Counted from the stretch's first letter, positions 7,305 to 15,799 are shown. The stretch: 21,136 bases of DNA from a bacterium (GCA_029218485.1 JAQXRK010000038.1:1-21136), one strand, 5' to 3'. Notes: generated by a model from the letters alone, not told the origin. Translations and numbers: made by a program.

Positions 7305-7401
7305 GGTAGCGGACGCAGCATTGTATCGTAGACCCGATCGTCTTTCGTGCAAGGGCGACTTCCCATCCGCTTGCCACTTGACGCACAATGCTTACTCTAC
7401 C
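7305..7401 (-). promoter_or_regulatory. THF-I (tetrahydrofolate) riboswitch aptamer
   Basis: The minus-strand RNA matches the THF-I consensus piece by piece: closing stem P1 GGUAG/CUACC (7401-7397 with 7309-7305), then AGAGUAA, P2 GCAUUGU/ACAAUGC, the joining motif GCGUCAAGUG, P3 GCAAG/CUUGC, AUGGGAAGUCG, ACGAAAGAC with a small P4, and the 3' motif UGCGUCCGCUACC. The Streptococcus mutans folT aptamer, from memory, has GCGUUAAGUG, AUGGGAUGUCG and UGCAUCCGCU at these places. The class senses reduced folates. A terminator follows 20 nt later and folT is the first gene downstream. Confidence 0.93.
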
Positions 7402-7469
7402 AAAGCGACAGTATTCTGTTTTACGGCCCCATCCACCAGCATTTACCACCGGTCTCTCGGGCTGTGCTT

Positions 7470-7498
7470 ATCATACACCTATTCGGGCTTGTTTGCAA
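7470..7498 (-). promoter_or_regulatory. Probable promoter for folT-folC
   Basis: On the minus strand TTGCAA (7498-7493), a 17-bp spacer and TATGAT (7475-7470). It overlaps the last codons of the DUF3786 gene. The transcript would start near 7463, about 60 nt before the riboswitch. Confidence 0.55.
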
Positions 7499-8171
7499 TG
7501 CGATCAGCAAACATTTGTCGTTTTTTCTCTGCTTTTTCGCGTTCGACACCATCGAGCATCTCCATGCGTTTCAAACGCTCCAGAAGGACATCGCCGATGA
7601 CCGCCATATCCTCGGCGGAGAACGCATAGCGGAAGTTGTCTGAAAACAGGATCTGTGCGCCCGGCGGGAACTCCTCGTCCGCCAACCAGAGCAGCAGCCG
7701 CACGGTCAGGCCGGGAAGCAGCGTAACGGCATACCCAACATCGCCCTGACCGACCGGCTCGGCAGGCATCCCGGCCATAGCGCGGCGCAGCTTTTCCGGG
7801 TGCGCACCATAGGTAAATGCAAGGCGCTTCACGCAGCGGCCATCGAATTGCTTTTCATAGACCGCAGCCCACGGAAACTCGCGGTAGCTGAGATATCGCC
7901 CGCCAGAGAGGCCGTATTGCCCCTCGGTCAGATAGCGAAGCAACAGCATGCGCTCCGCGTTGGTCAAAGGGATTTCGCCATCCGCACAAAAGGCGGGATG
8001 CGCCACACGATAGGTGCAGCCAAGAAAGCGCACGCAAAAGCAGCCCGTCTCAGCATCGTACGGCAGTGCGCAGCGCGCCGCCGTCTCCACGGGATCGAGC
8101 GAGCGATACTTTTCGAGATAATAGGCGAGCGGACGCTCCTCCTTGTTGTTTCGGATTCTTTCCTGCGCCAT
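7479..8171 (-). CDS. DUF3786 family protein in the acetyl-CoA synthase operon
   Basis: 230 aa, soluble, without a signal peptide or membrane segment. The overall pattern fits the DUF3786 family, recalled from memory: an N-terminal ERPLAYYLEKYRSLDP, a central GCFCVRFLGCTYRVAHP with three cysteines close together (about residues 44-52), a PLTNAERMLLLRYL helix and a C-terminal ILFSDNFRYAFSAEDMAVIG. Members often occur beside corrinoid methyltransferase or CODH/ACS genes, but no function is established that I know of. ATG 8171 follows GGGAGCGGG and lies 15 nt after the acsV stop, so the two are almost certainly co-transcribed. A role in corrinoid or nickel handling is only a guess from position. 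The folT promoter overlaps its 3' end. Confidence 0.72.
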   Translation of the reverse strand: MAQERIRNNKEERPLAYYLEKYRSLDPVETAARCALPYDAETGCFCVRFLGCTYRVAHPAFCADGEIPLTNAERMLLLRYLTEGQYGLSGGRYLSYREFPWAAVYEKQFDGRCVKRLAFTYGAHPEKLRRAMAGMPAEPVGQGDVGYAVTLLPGLTVRLLLWLADEEFPPGAQILFSDNFRYAFSAEDMAVIGDVLLERLKRMEMLDGVEREKAEKKRQMFADRIANKPE

Positions 8172-8186
8172 GGTTTTCCCGCTCCC

Positions 8187-10103
8187 TCACACGCAAACGC
8201 TCGGAAACAGCGACGCATCGGTATGCGGCAGGAAACACGCCGCGACGAACGCGTCCATATAGCCGGGCACGTTGCTCAGCTCCAGATACGTCATGGACGA
8301 GCCGAGCTCCTCCACCTTCTCCTGCGCAAGGCTGCTCAGCAGCATAGCGTAGGCACCCGTCAGAGAGGAATTGCCGATATAGGAGAACTGCCCGATCGGA
8401 ATGTCCGGGAACATGCCGATGGTCACGGCATTCTTCATGTTGATGCCGCTGCCGATGCCGCCCGCAACATAGACCCGCTCGATCATGGAGGCGTCCATGT
8501 CGAGCGCCGCCAGCATGGTCGCGGTAGCGGAGTAGATGGCGCCTTTGGCACGAATGAAATTATCGATATCGACCTCGTTGATGGCGACGTCCTTTACGCC
8601 GCCGGTTTCGCTCTGCCATGCCAGCACATAGGAGCCCATGCCGTGCTCATCGTGCAAAATCCGGTCTCCCTCACGGACGAGCTTGCCCTTGCCATTGATC
8701 GCGCCCGCGCGGAAAAGCTCCGCGATGATATCGATGATGCCGCTGCCGCAGATGCCTGCCGGCGCGCAGCCGCCCACAACGGTCAGCGTTGGTTCCAGCG
8801 TGACCGGATCGATGGTGCAGGCCTCGATGGCGCCGTCGGTCGCGCGCATGCCGCAGCTGATATCGCCGCCCTCGAAAGCGGGGTCGGCCGAACAGGCGCA
8901 ACTCATCAGAAACTCATTGTTGCCAAGCACGAGCTCGCCATTGGTACCAAGATCGATGAACAGGCTCAGCTCCGGCCGGTTCCAGATCATGGAGGAAAGC
9001 GTACCCGCGGTGATGTCACCGCCGACATAGCTGCCGATATTGGGCGCGAGGACGAGTTCCGCCTCCGGGTGAAGCGGCAGGCCGATATCCCTCGCCAGCA
9101 GCCCCTTCGTCTGGAAGAAGCTCGGCACGAACGGCTCCATGCGGATCGGGTCGGCAAACAGGCCTAGCAGCAGATGGTTCATCGTCGTGTTGCCCGCAAG
9201 CACCATGCGATAGACATTTTCCTGCGGCACGCCGGCAGTTGCGCACAGCTCCTCGATGAGCGGGCGGATGGACTCGACGATCACCGCATCCTGCAGGCGC
9301 TTGCGCCCGCCCGGCCGCGAGGATTCGATCATGCGGTTGATGACATCCGCGCCAAACCGGATCTGTCCGTTGCCACCGCTGCCCTTTGCCAGAATGGCGC
9401 CCGTTTCCAGATTCACACGCAGCGCGGCAAGCGACGTTGTTCCGAGGTCCAGCGCAATGCCCGCCAGCGGCGTGGCGCTGTCTTCCGGCAGCACATCCAG
9501 CACCCGCAATATCTCCGGCCGGGCAGAAACGACGCATTTGATGCAAAAGCCGCTCCCGCGCAGCGTTTCCGCCAGCCTTTGCAGCGCACGGAAGGACAGC
9601 TCAACCCGCTCACAGCCGGTTTGCGCCCGGATGGCGCGCATGAGGCGCTCGTTGTCCGGCATCGCATCATCGACCGTCGGCTCCGACAGGCGAACCGTCA
9701 GGAAGCGAAGATCGCTGCCCGGCAGCATGCCCGCGTCTGCGAGCTGTTTTTCGGCGTTCAGAAAGATTGCAACCTCCTCCGGCGAGGAGAGATCCGCCAT
9801 CTTCATGCGGCTGCGATAGGCCGAAGCGATATCCGGCACCTCGATACGGGCATCGCCAACCACCTTTGCGCAGCAGGCGAGCCGCCAGCCGGCCTCATAT
9901 TCCTCCCGCGTCAGATGGCGGTTCTCCGGCGAATCGAGCGTCCCCTCCAGCAGGCGGACGCGGCACTTGCCGCAAACACCGTTGCCCGAGCAGGGCGCAT
10001 CGATCGCAACGTTTGCCTTGCGGGCGACATCCAGCAGGTTCTCGCCGTCGTTTGCGGCGATTTCGACAGTCGTACCATTGACTTCAAATAGAATGGCGGC
10101 CAT
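8187..10103 (-). CDS. acsV: Corrinoid activation protein AcsV (RACo, reductive activator of CFeSP)
   Basis: 638 aa, close to the usual ~630. The protein uses ATP and low-potential electrons to return accidentally oxidised Co(II) of the corrinoid iron-sulfur protein to active Co(I). Residues 1-90 form a plant-type [2Fe-2S] ferredoxin domain with Cys38, Cys44, Cys47 and Cys77 (C-x5-C-x2-C-x29-C). A linker follows, then the ASKHA ATPase part from about 215, with the phosphate loop LDLGTTS at 218-224 and later GTNGELVLGN and YVAGGIGSG motifs. ATG 10103 follows AAAGGAAACC. It lies 264 bp downstream of acsB, a gap that holds a terminator-like hairpin, so it may be expressed at a lower level, as suits a repair activase. 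Its substrate is most likely the AcsC-AcsE/AcsD protein encoded nearby. Confidence 0.94.
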   Translation of the reverse strand: MAAILFEVNGTTVEIAANDGENLLDVARKANVAIDAPCSGNGVCGKCRVRLLEGTLDSPENRHLTREEYEAGWRLACCAKVVGDARIEVPDIASAYRSRMKMADLSSPEEVAIFLNAEKQLADAGMLPGSDLRFLTVRLSEPTVDDAMPDNERLMRAIRAQTGCERVELSFRALQRLAETLRGSGFCIKCVVSARPEILRVLDVLPEDSATPLAGIALDLGTTSLAALRVNLETGAILAKGSGGNGQIRFGADVINRMIESSRPGGRKRLQDAVIVESIRPLIEELCATAGVPQENVYRMVLAGNTTMNHLLLGLFADPIRMEPFVPSFFQTKGLLARDIGLPLHPEAELVLAPNIGSYVGGDITAGTLSSMIWNRPELSLFIDLGTNGELVLGNNEFLMSCACSADPAFEGGDISCGMRATDGAIEACTIDPVTLEPTLTVVGGCAPAGICGSGIIDIIAELFRAGAINGKGKLVREGDRILHDEHGMGSYVLAWQSETGGVKDVAINEVDIDNFIRAKGAIYSATATMLAALDMDASMIERVYVAGGIGSGINMKNAVTIGMFPDIPIGQFSYIGNSSLTGAYAMLLSSLAQEKVEELGSSMTYLELSNVPGYMDAFVAACFLPHTDASLFPSVCV

Positions 10104-10367
10104 AAGCGGTTTCCTTTCCGGGTCTCAGTGAGGGATTGTAACGATCCGCAGCAGGGGTGTGCGCCCCTCGGCGCAATCCGCCCCATGCGCTGTGCTTTCA
10201 GCCCTTCTTGCTGCTGCAGAGCGCACGCGCAAAACGGGTTCAGGCGAAGACTTCGCCGCCGGCTCTGAGCGGTAATGCAGGCTGCGGATAAGCGGTGTAG
10301 CGCTCCGGCGAAACTTTCTGATAAACAGAGGCGGGGAGCATTTGCCCCCCGCCTGCCCGTTGTTCGG
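10104..10367 (-). other. acsB-acsV gap with hairpins and a weak promoter candidate
   Basis: 264 bp with no gene seen. Apart from the hairpin at 10330-10353, a second stable hairpin GGCGAA/TTCGCC (10243-10257) has no U tract. A TACAAT hexamer on the minus strand (10140-10135) resembles a -10 box, but the sequence 17 bp upstream (CGCACA) is a poor -35 box, so separate initiation of acsV is possible but weakly supported. Confidence 0.4.
10330..10353 (-). terminator. Partial terminator or processing hairpin after acsB
   Basis: On the minus strand GGCGGGG pairs with CCCCGCC, and after one mismatch GCA pairs with TGC around an AA loop. The sequence after it is TCTGTTTATC, a broken U tract. It starts about 15 nt after the acsB stop. 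It would probably let some polymerase through to acsV. Confidence 0.5.
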
Positions 10368-12497
10368 TTACATCAGGGGCTCCATGGAGAGGACGGGATG
10401 GCCCTTCTCCGTCAGGAAGCCCAGCAGCTCCTCCGCGTCGCAGGTAACGGTTTCATCCGCAATCATATCGCAGAAGTTTTCAATGCCGTACAACTCCTTG
10501 GCGGTCGCGTTGAGGCGCGGCGCAACGGAGTCCTTCAGCTCCTTCGGCATCCAGACGATGCGGGCAACGCCGCCCTCAGCGGAGGCGAACTTCTTGCTCG
10601 CGATGAAGTGACGGCCATGGCCCATGAAGCCCGGCGTCTGCACGCCGCCGCCCGTCATGGACGCCAGCTCGCCGAAGGTCATGCCCGTCGGCGTCATACC
10701 CTTGTACTCGCGGTTGACGACCACCATGCCGTTGCTGAACGGCTCGATGCCGCAGATGCACTCAAAGCATCCGCAGGAGGTCATCGGGTCCTCCATGATG
10801 GAGTACAGCGAAACATGCTCGACCGCGCCCTGCGTTGCCGCATGCACCATCCGGTCGACATCGGGATAGTAGCCCTTCTTCTCGTCGGTGCAGCCCTCCT
10901 TGCTGATCGGCTGGCACGGACCGGCATCGTTGAGCTCCTTCGTCGCCTTGGCATCCAGCCAGGAGACCGCGCCGCAGAGGCCGAGGCGTTCCGGCGTGAC
11001 CACGCAGCAATGGTTCGGTGCAAACGACTGGCACAGGATGCAGGTATAGAAGCGGTCGACGCTCTCATCGGTCATGGAAGCGAGGCGGTTGTCGCGGGCG
11101 GCATACGTCGGCATGGCCTCCTCGTTCAGGATGGCGGCCGCCTTCTCCGGATCCGTGACGAGCGTGATCTGGCACTTGTCGACGACGGCGTCAAACTCGT
11201 CCATAATCATGTTGTACAGCACTTCGCCGAAATGGCGCAGGCGCAGACCCTTTTCATACGCATCCTTGGAAACGCGGATGCGGAACATGTTGCGCTGGCC
11301 GGTGTGCATGACGCCCTCCATGTAGTTGAACCAGGCGTGGATCTTGCGCTCGATTACGGACTCGAAATCGCGCTGCATCTTCGCACCTGCCACTTCCACA
11401 TAGGTTGCGAGCGGATAATTGGTCTCGCCGCTGTCGATATCCGGGCCGATGACGCTGATCTTGTGGTCCTCCACCTGATCCATATCGCGGGAGATGACCA
11501 GCTCACAGGTCGTGCTCTTGCCGGACCAGAATTCCACCTGCATGTCGTTCTTGCGGATGATCTCGCCCTCAAACGCCGCAGCGAACGCAACGGGGATCGG
11601 CAGCTCCTTCACCTTAATCTTGATGTTGCGCATCTCAAGGGAGTGCTTGACGGTCTCGTCATGGTCGGTGACGGATTCCAGTGCGCCGGGCACCTGAACA
11701 TCGCCCAGTTCCTGATCGACGATCACCGGGAAGCCGAGCGCGATAGCGCCTGCACCCGCGGAAACGACGACCTCATTGAGCGCGCCGAAGGTGTTGACGA
11801 ACGCGGGAACGCGATCCTTGGTGTATGCCAGCAGATCGGCGAGGCTGCCGGGCTGCACGTTGCCGAAGATCAGCGCCGCGCGAATGGCGACGGTGACGAC
11901 ATGGATGACGGACGTGACATCGTGGCCGAGCGGCACAACGCGCAGCTCGAGGCCCATCTTGACGCCCTGCTCCGCAGCCTGCTCAATGCAGTCGCCGATG
12001 AGGAACGTCAATATGCCCTTGGCCTGATAGCCCTTGACCACTTTGGCCACGTCGGCTGCATCATCCGCCTTGCCCAGAACGACCGCAACGCCGGGGATAT
12101 CGCCCGTTACGAGCGGTACGCCCAGAGAGCGGATCACGGGATCGGGCACGAAACCGATGCCGGATTCATCCGCATACGGATCGGCGTCGCCGAGATACTT
12201 CAGGCCTTCAATGATCTCCGCACCGACGGCGGTGGCCAAACCGGCGTTCAGCGCCTGGCCGAGATCCTCCTGATTCGTGATCAGGCTCTTCAAAACGCCG
12301 ACGCAGGCCGGCAGGTCGCCCAGTGTTTTGACCTTTACGCCGGTTGCGGCATAGATCGTCGGGAAGAAATACGCGGTGTCCGGAAACGCAATGGGGGTAT
12401 CGGCGCCATGCTTGGCAATGGCGTCGTTCACCGCGCCCTCGGTCAGGCCCGCAACGGCGTTGGAACCGGCATAGATCAGATCTGTCAATACGCTCAT
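10368..12497 (-). CDS. acsB: Acetyl-CoA synthase (CODH/ACS complex, ACS subunit)
   Basis: 709 aa. AcsB joins CO, a methyl group from the corrinoid protein and CoA into acetyl-CoA at the nickel-iron A-cluster. All six A-cluster cysteines are present: Cys486, Cys489, Cys498 and Cys508 bind the [4Fe-4S] part and bridge to the proximal Ni, and Cys575-Gly-Cys577 holds the distal Ni. The spacing is identical to Moorella Cys506/509/518/528/595/597 with a constant offset of 20. The N-terminal domain that docks on CO dehydrogenase in bacterial enzymes is present (FPDTAYFFPTI at 38-48), and overall the protein resembles the Clostridium ljungdahlii form. ATG 12497 has GGAGG upstream and follows the acsC-acsE stop by 44 nt. 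The CO dehydrogenase partner is not in this window. Confidence 0.98.
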   Translation of the reverse strand: MSVLTDLIYAGSNAVAGLTEGAVNDAIAKHGADTPIAFPDTAYFFPTIYAATGVKVKTLGDLPACVGVLKSLITNQEDLGQALNAGLATAVGAEIIEGLKYLGDADPYADESGIGFVPDPVIRSLGVPLVTGDIPGVAVVLGKADDAADVAKVVKGYQAKGILTFLIGDCIEQAAEQGVKMGLELRVVPLGHDVTSVIHVVTVAIRAALIFGNVQPGSLADLLAYTKDRVPAFVNTFGALNEVVVSAGAGAIALGFPVIVDQELGDVQVPGALESVTDHDETVKHSLEMRNIKIKVKELPIPVAFAAAFEGEIIRKNDMQVEFWSGKSTTCELVISRDMDQVEDHKISVIGPDIDSGETNYPLATYVEVAGAKMQRDFESVIERKIHAWFNYMEGVMHTGQRNMFRIRVSKDAYEKGLRLRHFGEVLYNMIMDEFDAVVDKCQITLVTDPEKAAAILNEEAMPTYAARDNRLASMTDESVDRFYTCILCQSFAPNHCCVVTPERLGLCGAVSWLDAKATKELNDAGPCQPISKEGCTDEKKGYYPDVDRMVHAATQGAVEHVSLYSIMEDPMTSCGCFECICGIEPFSNGMVVVNREYKGMTPTGMTFGELASMTGGGVQTPGFMGHGRHFIASKKFASAEGGVARIVWMPKELKDSVAPRLNATAKELYGIENFCDMIADETVTCDAEELLGFLTEKGHPVLSMEPLM

Positions 12498-12541
12498 GAA
12501 TGAACCTCCTGTAATAGATTAAATTGGTCTTGTATTTCCGG

Positions 12542-14809
12542 TCAGAGCTCCAGATAGGAGTCCGCGTACAGCGTGTGGTTTTTGATGACGTCGCAGCTCT
12601 TGATGGTCTCCATCAGCCTGAGATCGCACGGGTTGACAATGGCCGAGGTCAGGCCCTGCATCATTGCCATGGCGACCATGGCGGAGTCCATGATCGGGCG
12701 GAGCTGTTTGGGCATGCCGTTGGAGTTGTTGCTCAGGCCGCCGGTGCTCTTCAAGCCCTCATCCGCAAAGAGTTTAATCGCGTTCAGAACATCCATCTGC
12801 TTATCCTGCATGCCCTTGACCACGAGGAACAGCGGATCGAACCACAGATCCGTGGACTCCATGCCCAGCGCAAGGCCGCGCTCCAGCATGTTGTGGCAGT
12901 GCATCATGCGCTCCTCGTTGTCCTTGGCAATGCCGTCGGCCGAGCACAGCGCGATGACGATGGCGTCATTCGCCGCGGCGAGGTTGATGTTGTCGATACG
13001 GCTGCCCGCATCGGCGGAGTTGACGATCGGCTTGCCGTTGGTGCGGTTGTAGACCGAAATGCCGGCCTCGATGGCAGCTTTGTTGACGGTATCGAGCGCA
13101 AGCGGCACGTTGTTGAAGTTCTGCTGCAGCAGCTGCACCGCCCACTTCATCAGCTCGGGGCCGTTGCTCTCGGCCGGTCCGATGTTGACATCCAGATAGG
13201 TAGCGCCCGCTGCAATCTGCTCCGCTGCGCGCTTGAGGATCGGGCCCTCGTCATAGGTCTCCATGGCGCGGCGAATCGACGGGCTGATGCAGTGGATGCG
13301 CTCACCGATGGTCACAAACTGTTGGCTGTTCGGATCCCGGTGCTTATAGGAAACCGGCTTGTCGTCCACGAGCACCTCTTTGACGACGATCGGCGGCGCG
13401 GGAATGACCGTGCGCTTCGGCTCGGGCGTCTCGGCGCTGCCGGTGGCCGCCGGTTTCTCGACGATACCCTTCTTCCACTCCTCATCGCGCAGGAACTTGA
13501 CCATCTGCACTGCTTCCGTTGTGCCGACAACGACATTCCAGCCGGGGAGCTTATCCTGAATCTCGCCCTTCATGACCGCAACCTTGCCGGGGATGATGAG
13601 TACGCGGCTCTTGATCTTGTTCTCCACATCAAATTCATCCATGAATTTCTTCACGGAGGAGCTGGAGAACTTGCCGGCCGCCCAGGCGGTCAGAACCGAC
13701 ATGCCCGATGCATCGGTGATGAGCAGATTGATGGGCATCTTCGAGCGCTCCAGCTCGCCGGAGACGAGGAAGTACGTGAGCGCGAAGTCGACCGTCAGAC
13801 AGCAGGGGCTGTTCTCATCCGCACCGTTGAGCGGGTAGATGCCCGGCGCCACCTTCATGGGCTTCTGCGGGTCGGTAAAAATGTTCTGGCGCAGGCCGTA
13901 CAGCGGCAGCGCCTTGGCATAGCTCATGCCGGAGCAGAGGATGATGGAGCCGTACTTGCAGGTGAACAGGCTCATCAGCGCAGCCTCAAGGCGCTGGTCG
14001 CCGCCGGAGAGCGCCGCCACGTTCACAATCGAGGGGTAGCCAAAGCTCCGGTCGCCGTCCTTGAGCGCGGCGCGGCGGATCTGCACGGCATTGGCGTAGG
14101 CGTCCTTGATGGAGGAAGTGCCAACATCGAGAATCAGGTTCTTGTTGCCCGCCGCCTCGAGCTTTTCCACGACGGTGTGGAGCGCTTCGAGCGAATCGGC
14201 ACGCACGCCGAGCAGCGCTTTGGATGCCGCTGCGATTGCGCTCATCGCCTCATAGTTATCGGGGGTTGCGCCGTTGAGGATGAACTCGCAGTCGCCGGCC
14301 GCTTCCACGGCAGCCTTTGCCGCTTCCACATCGGTACAGCCGAGGATCATCGGGCGGCCGAGCGCCTTTGCCTTGCCGACGAGTGCGGCATAGGCCGCGG
14401 CCGTCTGCTCATGGCAGTGGTTCACCGCGACATATTCCACATACATCCGCTCGTTGATGCGCTCGTAATCCACCTGCGGAACGCCGGCCAGAATCGCATC
14501 CTGCTTCGCCTCGTCCATGCGGTCGCTGACGATGACGGCGTAGCGCGGCTTGGAAACAAAGGTCTTTTCATGGCGGGACAGCACGGTCTCGCCGCCGAGC
14601 GGGAAGCCGCCAAACTGGAACGACTTCATCGGCGGCGCAGTAGCCTCGGAGAGCGTCGCCAGCGCTTCGGGCGACATATGTGGGCATTTCTCAATGGACA
14701 GTGCGCCGGAAGCAACCTTCATGGCGAATGCCATACAGGTGGGGTTGCCGCAATCCTTGCAGTTGGTCTTCGGCGTGAGCTTAAAAATATCCAGTCCTTT
14801 CAGTGCCAT
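12542..14809 (-). CDS. acsC-acsE: Fusion of corrinoid iron-sulfur protein large subunit (AcsC) and methyl-THF methyltransferase (AcsE)
   Basis: 755 aa in one frame; AcsC alone is ~446 aa and AcsE ~262 aa. Residues 1-60 carry the [4Fe-4S] motif Cys17, Cys20, Cys25, Cys42 (C-x2-C-x4-C-x16-C). About 60-325 is the AcsC TIM barrel and about 330-446 the corrinoid-binding domain, ending near VVGTTEAVQMVKFLRDEEW. A Pro/Ala-rich linker spans about 447-496 (13322-13471). Residues 497-755 are a complete pterin-binding methyltransferase: TIGERIH at 500, Asp573, Asn597, Asp658 and Asn694 match Moorella AcsE Asp75, Asn96, Asp160 and Asn199. The methyltransferase has no usable internal start: no Met in the linker, and GTG at 13315 lacks a Shine-Dalgarno. 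Start ATG 14809 follows GGAGG. It should bind methyl-THF, move the methyl to cobalt, and deliver it to AcsB together with AcsD. Confidence 0.95.
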   Translation of the reverse strand: MALKGLDIFKLTPKTNCKDCGNPTCMAFAMKVASGALSIEKCPHMSPEALATLSEATAPPMKSFQFGGFPLGGETVLSRHEKTFVSKPRYAVIVSDRMDEAKQDAILAGVPQVDYERINERMYVEYVAVNHCHEQTAAAYAALVGKAKALGRPMILGCTDVEAAKAAVEAAGDCEFILNGATPDNYEAMSAIAAASKALLGVRADSLEALHTVVEKLEAAGNKNLILDVGTSSIKDAYANAVQIRRAALKDGDRSFGYPSIVNVAALSGGDQRLEAALMSLFTCKYGSIILCSGMSYAKALPLYGLRQNIFTDPQKPMKVAPGIYPLNGADENSPCCLTVDFALTYFLVSGELERSKMPINLLITDASGMSVLTAWAAGKFSSSSVKKFMDEFDVENKIKSRVLIIPGKVAVMKGEIQDKLPGWNVVVGTTEAVQMVKFLRDEEWKKGIVEKPAATGSAETPEPKRTVIPAPPIVVKEVLVDDKPVSYKHRDPNSQQFVTIGERIHCISPSIRRAMETYDEGPILKRAAEQIAAGATYLDVNIGPAESNGPELMKWAVQLLQQNFNNVPLALDTVNKAAIEAGISVYNRTNGKPIVNSADAGSRIDNINLAAANDAIVIALCSADGIAKDNEERMMHCHNMLERGLALGMESTDLWFDPLFLVVKGMQDKQMDVLNAIKLFADEGLKSTGGLSNNSNGMPKQLRPIMDSAMVAMAMMQGLTSAIVNPCDLRLMETIKSCDVIKNHTLYADSYLEL

Positions 14810-14821
14810 GGGTGTCCCTCC

Positions 14822-15760
14822 TTACAGCAGCGCAGCGAGCAGCTGCGAAACGGTTTCAATGGATGCCGGGTGTCTGAGGATGACGGCGTCGCTTCCGTAG
14901 GCCAGACAGGCTGTAGCGGTTTCGACTTCCATATCGATGCCGCGCTCCTCCGGATCACCCCATTCCGGCGCATCGGAAACCGGCGCCGTGGATTCCTTGA
15001 CGCCCCAGGTTTCCACACCGACCGGCGTGATGATCGGCATTTGCAGCGTCGTATCGTTCTGCGTGAGCGCAGCGGCTTTGACGCGCTCCAGCGTGGACGC
15101 CACATACTCAAAGCCGTACCCTGCCGCCGCCGAGCCGATGTTCATCGCGATGTTCTGACCCTGCAGGCCCATCTGCGTGATCAGCACGTTCAGCTGCTTG
15201 GCCAGATTGATATCGACAGCGGATTCCGCGCCAACCTTCTGCCCATAGGCAAGGCCTGCGCCCGCAGCGATGCCCTTGTAGTTCTCCTCCTTGGCGGAGA
15301 GCACGAGAATGTTTCTCCCCTGCAGCGCTTCGGAGACCTTGGCAAACAGCTCGGCGTCCTTCTCCGCGTTCTTGCACCCCGCAACGACGATCGGCTTATC
15401 CACCGCATCGGCCACGGCCTTCGCATCCGCCACGCAGTCCGCTACGGACTTGTTGGCGCCGTTCGGATCGGCAAGATCGAACCGGATGCAGACAAAATCG
15501 ACATGCTCGAGCGCTGCCGCGCGCGCCGCTTTTTCTGCAAGCGTACCGGCGCCCGCATAGAATGCTTCGAGACCCGGGCAGGGCTGCTCCGGCGCATCGG
15601 ACACATCGATGCCGATTTTCGGCCGGTTGGCGATCGGCGCATCGAAGGCATAGAGGTTAAAGACATTCTGGCCGCCCAAAACGGTGGCCTTGTCACCGGT
15701 ACCCAGCGTCAGCTCATTGATGGCTGCGCTGCATACCTGGGGCTTCTTGACAAAAGGCAT
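14822..15760 (-). CDS. acsD: Corrinoid iron-sulfur protein small subunit
   Basis: 312 aa, close to the usual ~320. AcsD is the TIM-barrel partner of AcsC. Together they hold the cobamide that carries the methyl group between methyl-THF and acetyl-CoA synthase in the cytosol. Family features include the N-terminal LTLGTGDKATVLGGQNVFNL split over residues 17-36, the IGIDVSD strand, and the C-terminal GDPEERGIDMEVETATACL, followed by a segment reading LRHPASIETV. ATG 15760 follows GGGAGT. The gene ends 12 nt before the acsC-acsE start, a spacing that suggests coupled translation and matched amounts of the two subunits. Nothing is missing, so the partner surface for the fused large subunit is probably normal. 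Confidence 0.96.
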   Translation of the reverse strand: MPFVKKPQVCSAAINELTLGTGDKATVLGGQNVFNLYAFDAPIANRPKIGIDVSDAPEQPCPGLEAFYAGAGTLAEKAARAAALEHVDFVCIRFDLADPNGANKSVADCVADAKAVADAVDKPIVVAGCKNAEKDAELFAKVSEALQGRNILVLSAKEENYKGIAAGAGLAYGQKVGAESAVDINLAKQLNVLITQMGLQGQNIAMNIGSAAAGYGFEYVASTLERVKAAALTQNDTTLQMPIITPVGVETWGVKESTAPVSDAPEWGDPEERGIDMEVETATACLAYGSDAVILRHPASIETVSQLLAALL

Positions 15761-15799
15761 GGTGATAACTCCCTTCGCAGTTTTCCAGATTCAAAATGG

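Noticed and set aside
6571..7449. A 292-aa form of FolT starting at 7449.
   Set aside because: The extra N-terminus is read through the THF riboswitch and its terminator, and ATG 7158 has a good ribosome binding site and a normal FolT length.
10368..12497. Truncated AcsB N-terminus compared with Moorella (17-20 residues shorter).
   Set aside because: The clostridial form is about 708 aa and starts at the same point, so the length is normal.
12542..14809. Explaining the acsC-acsE fusion as a lost stop codon or sequencing error.
   Set aside because: Both halves are complete and in frame, and the joining segment is a plausible Pro/Ala-rich linker without leftover start or ribosome binding site. 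Read-level proof is still needed, so it remains a stated refutation test.
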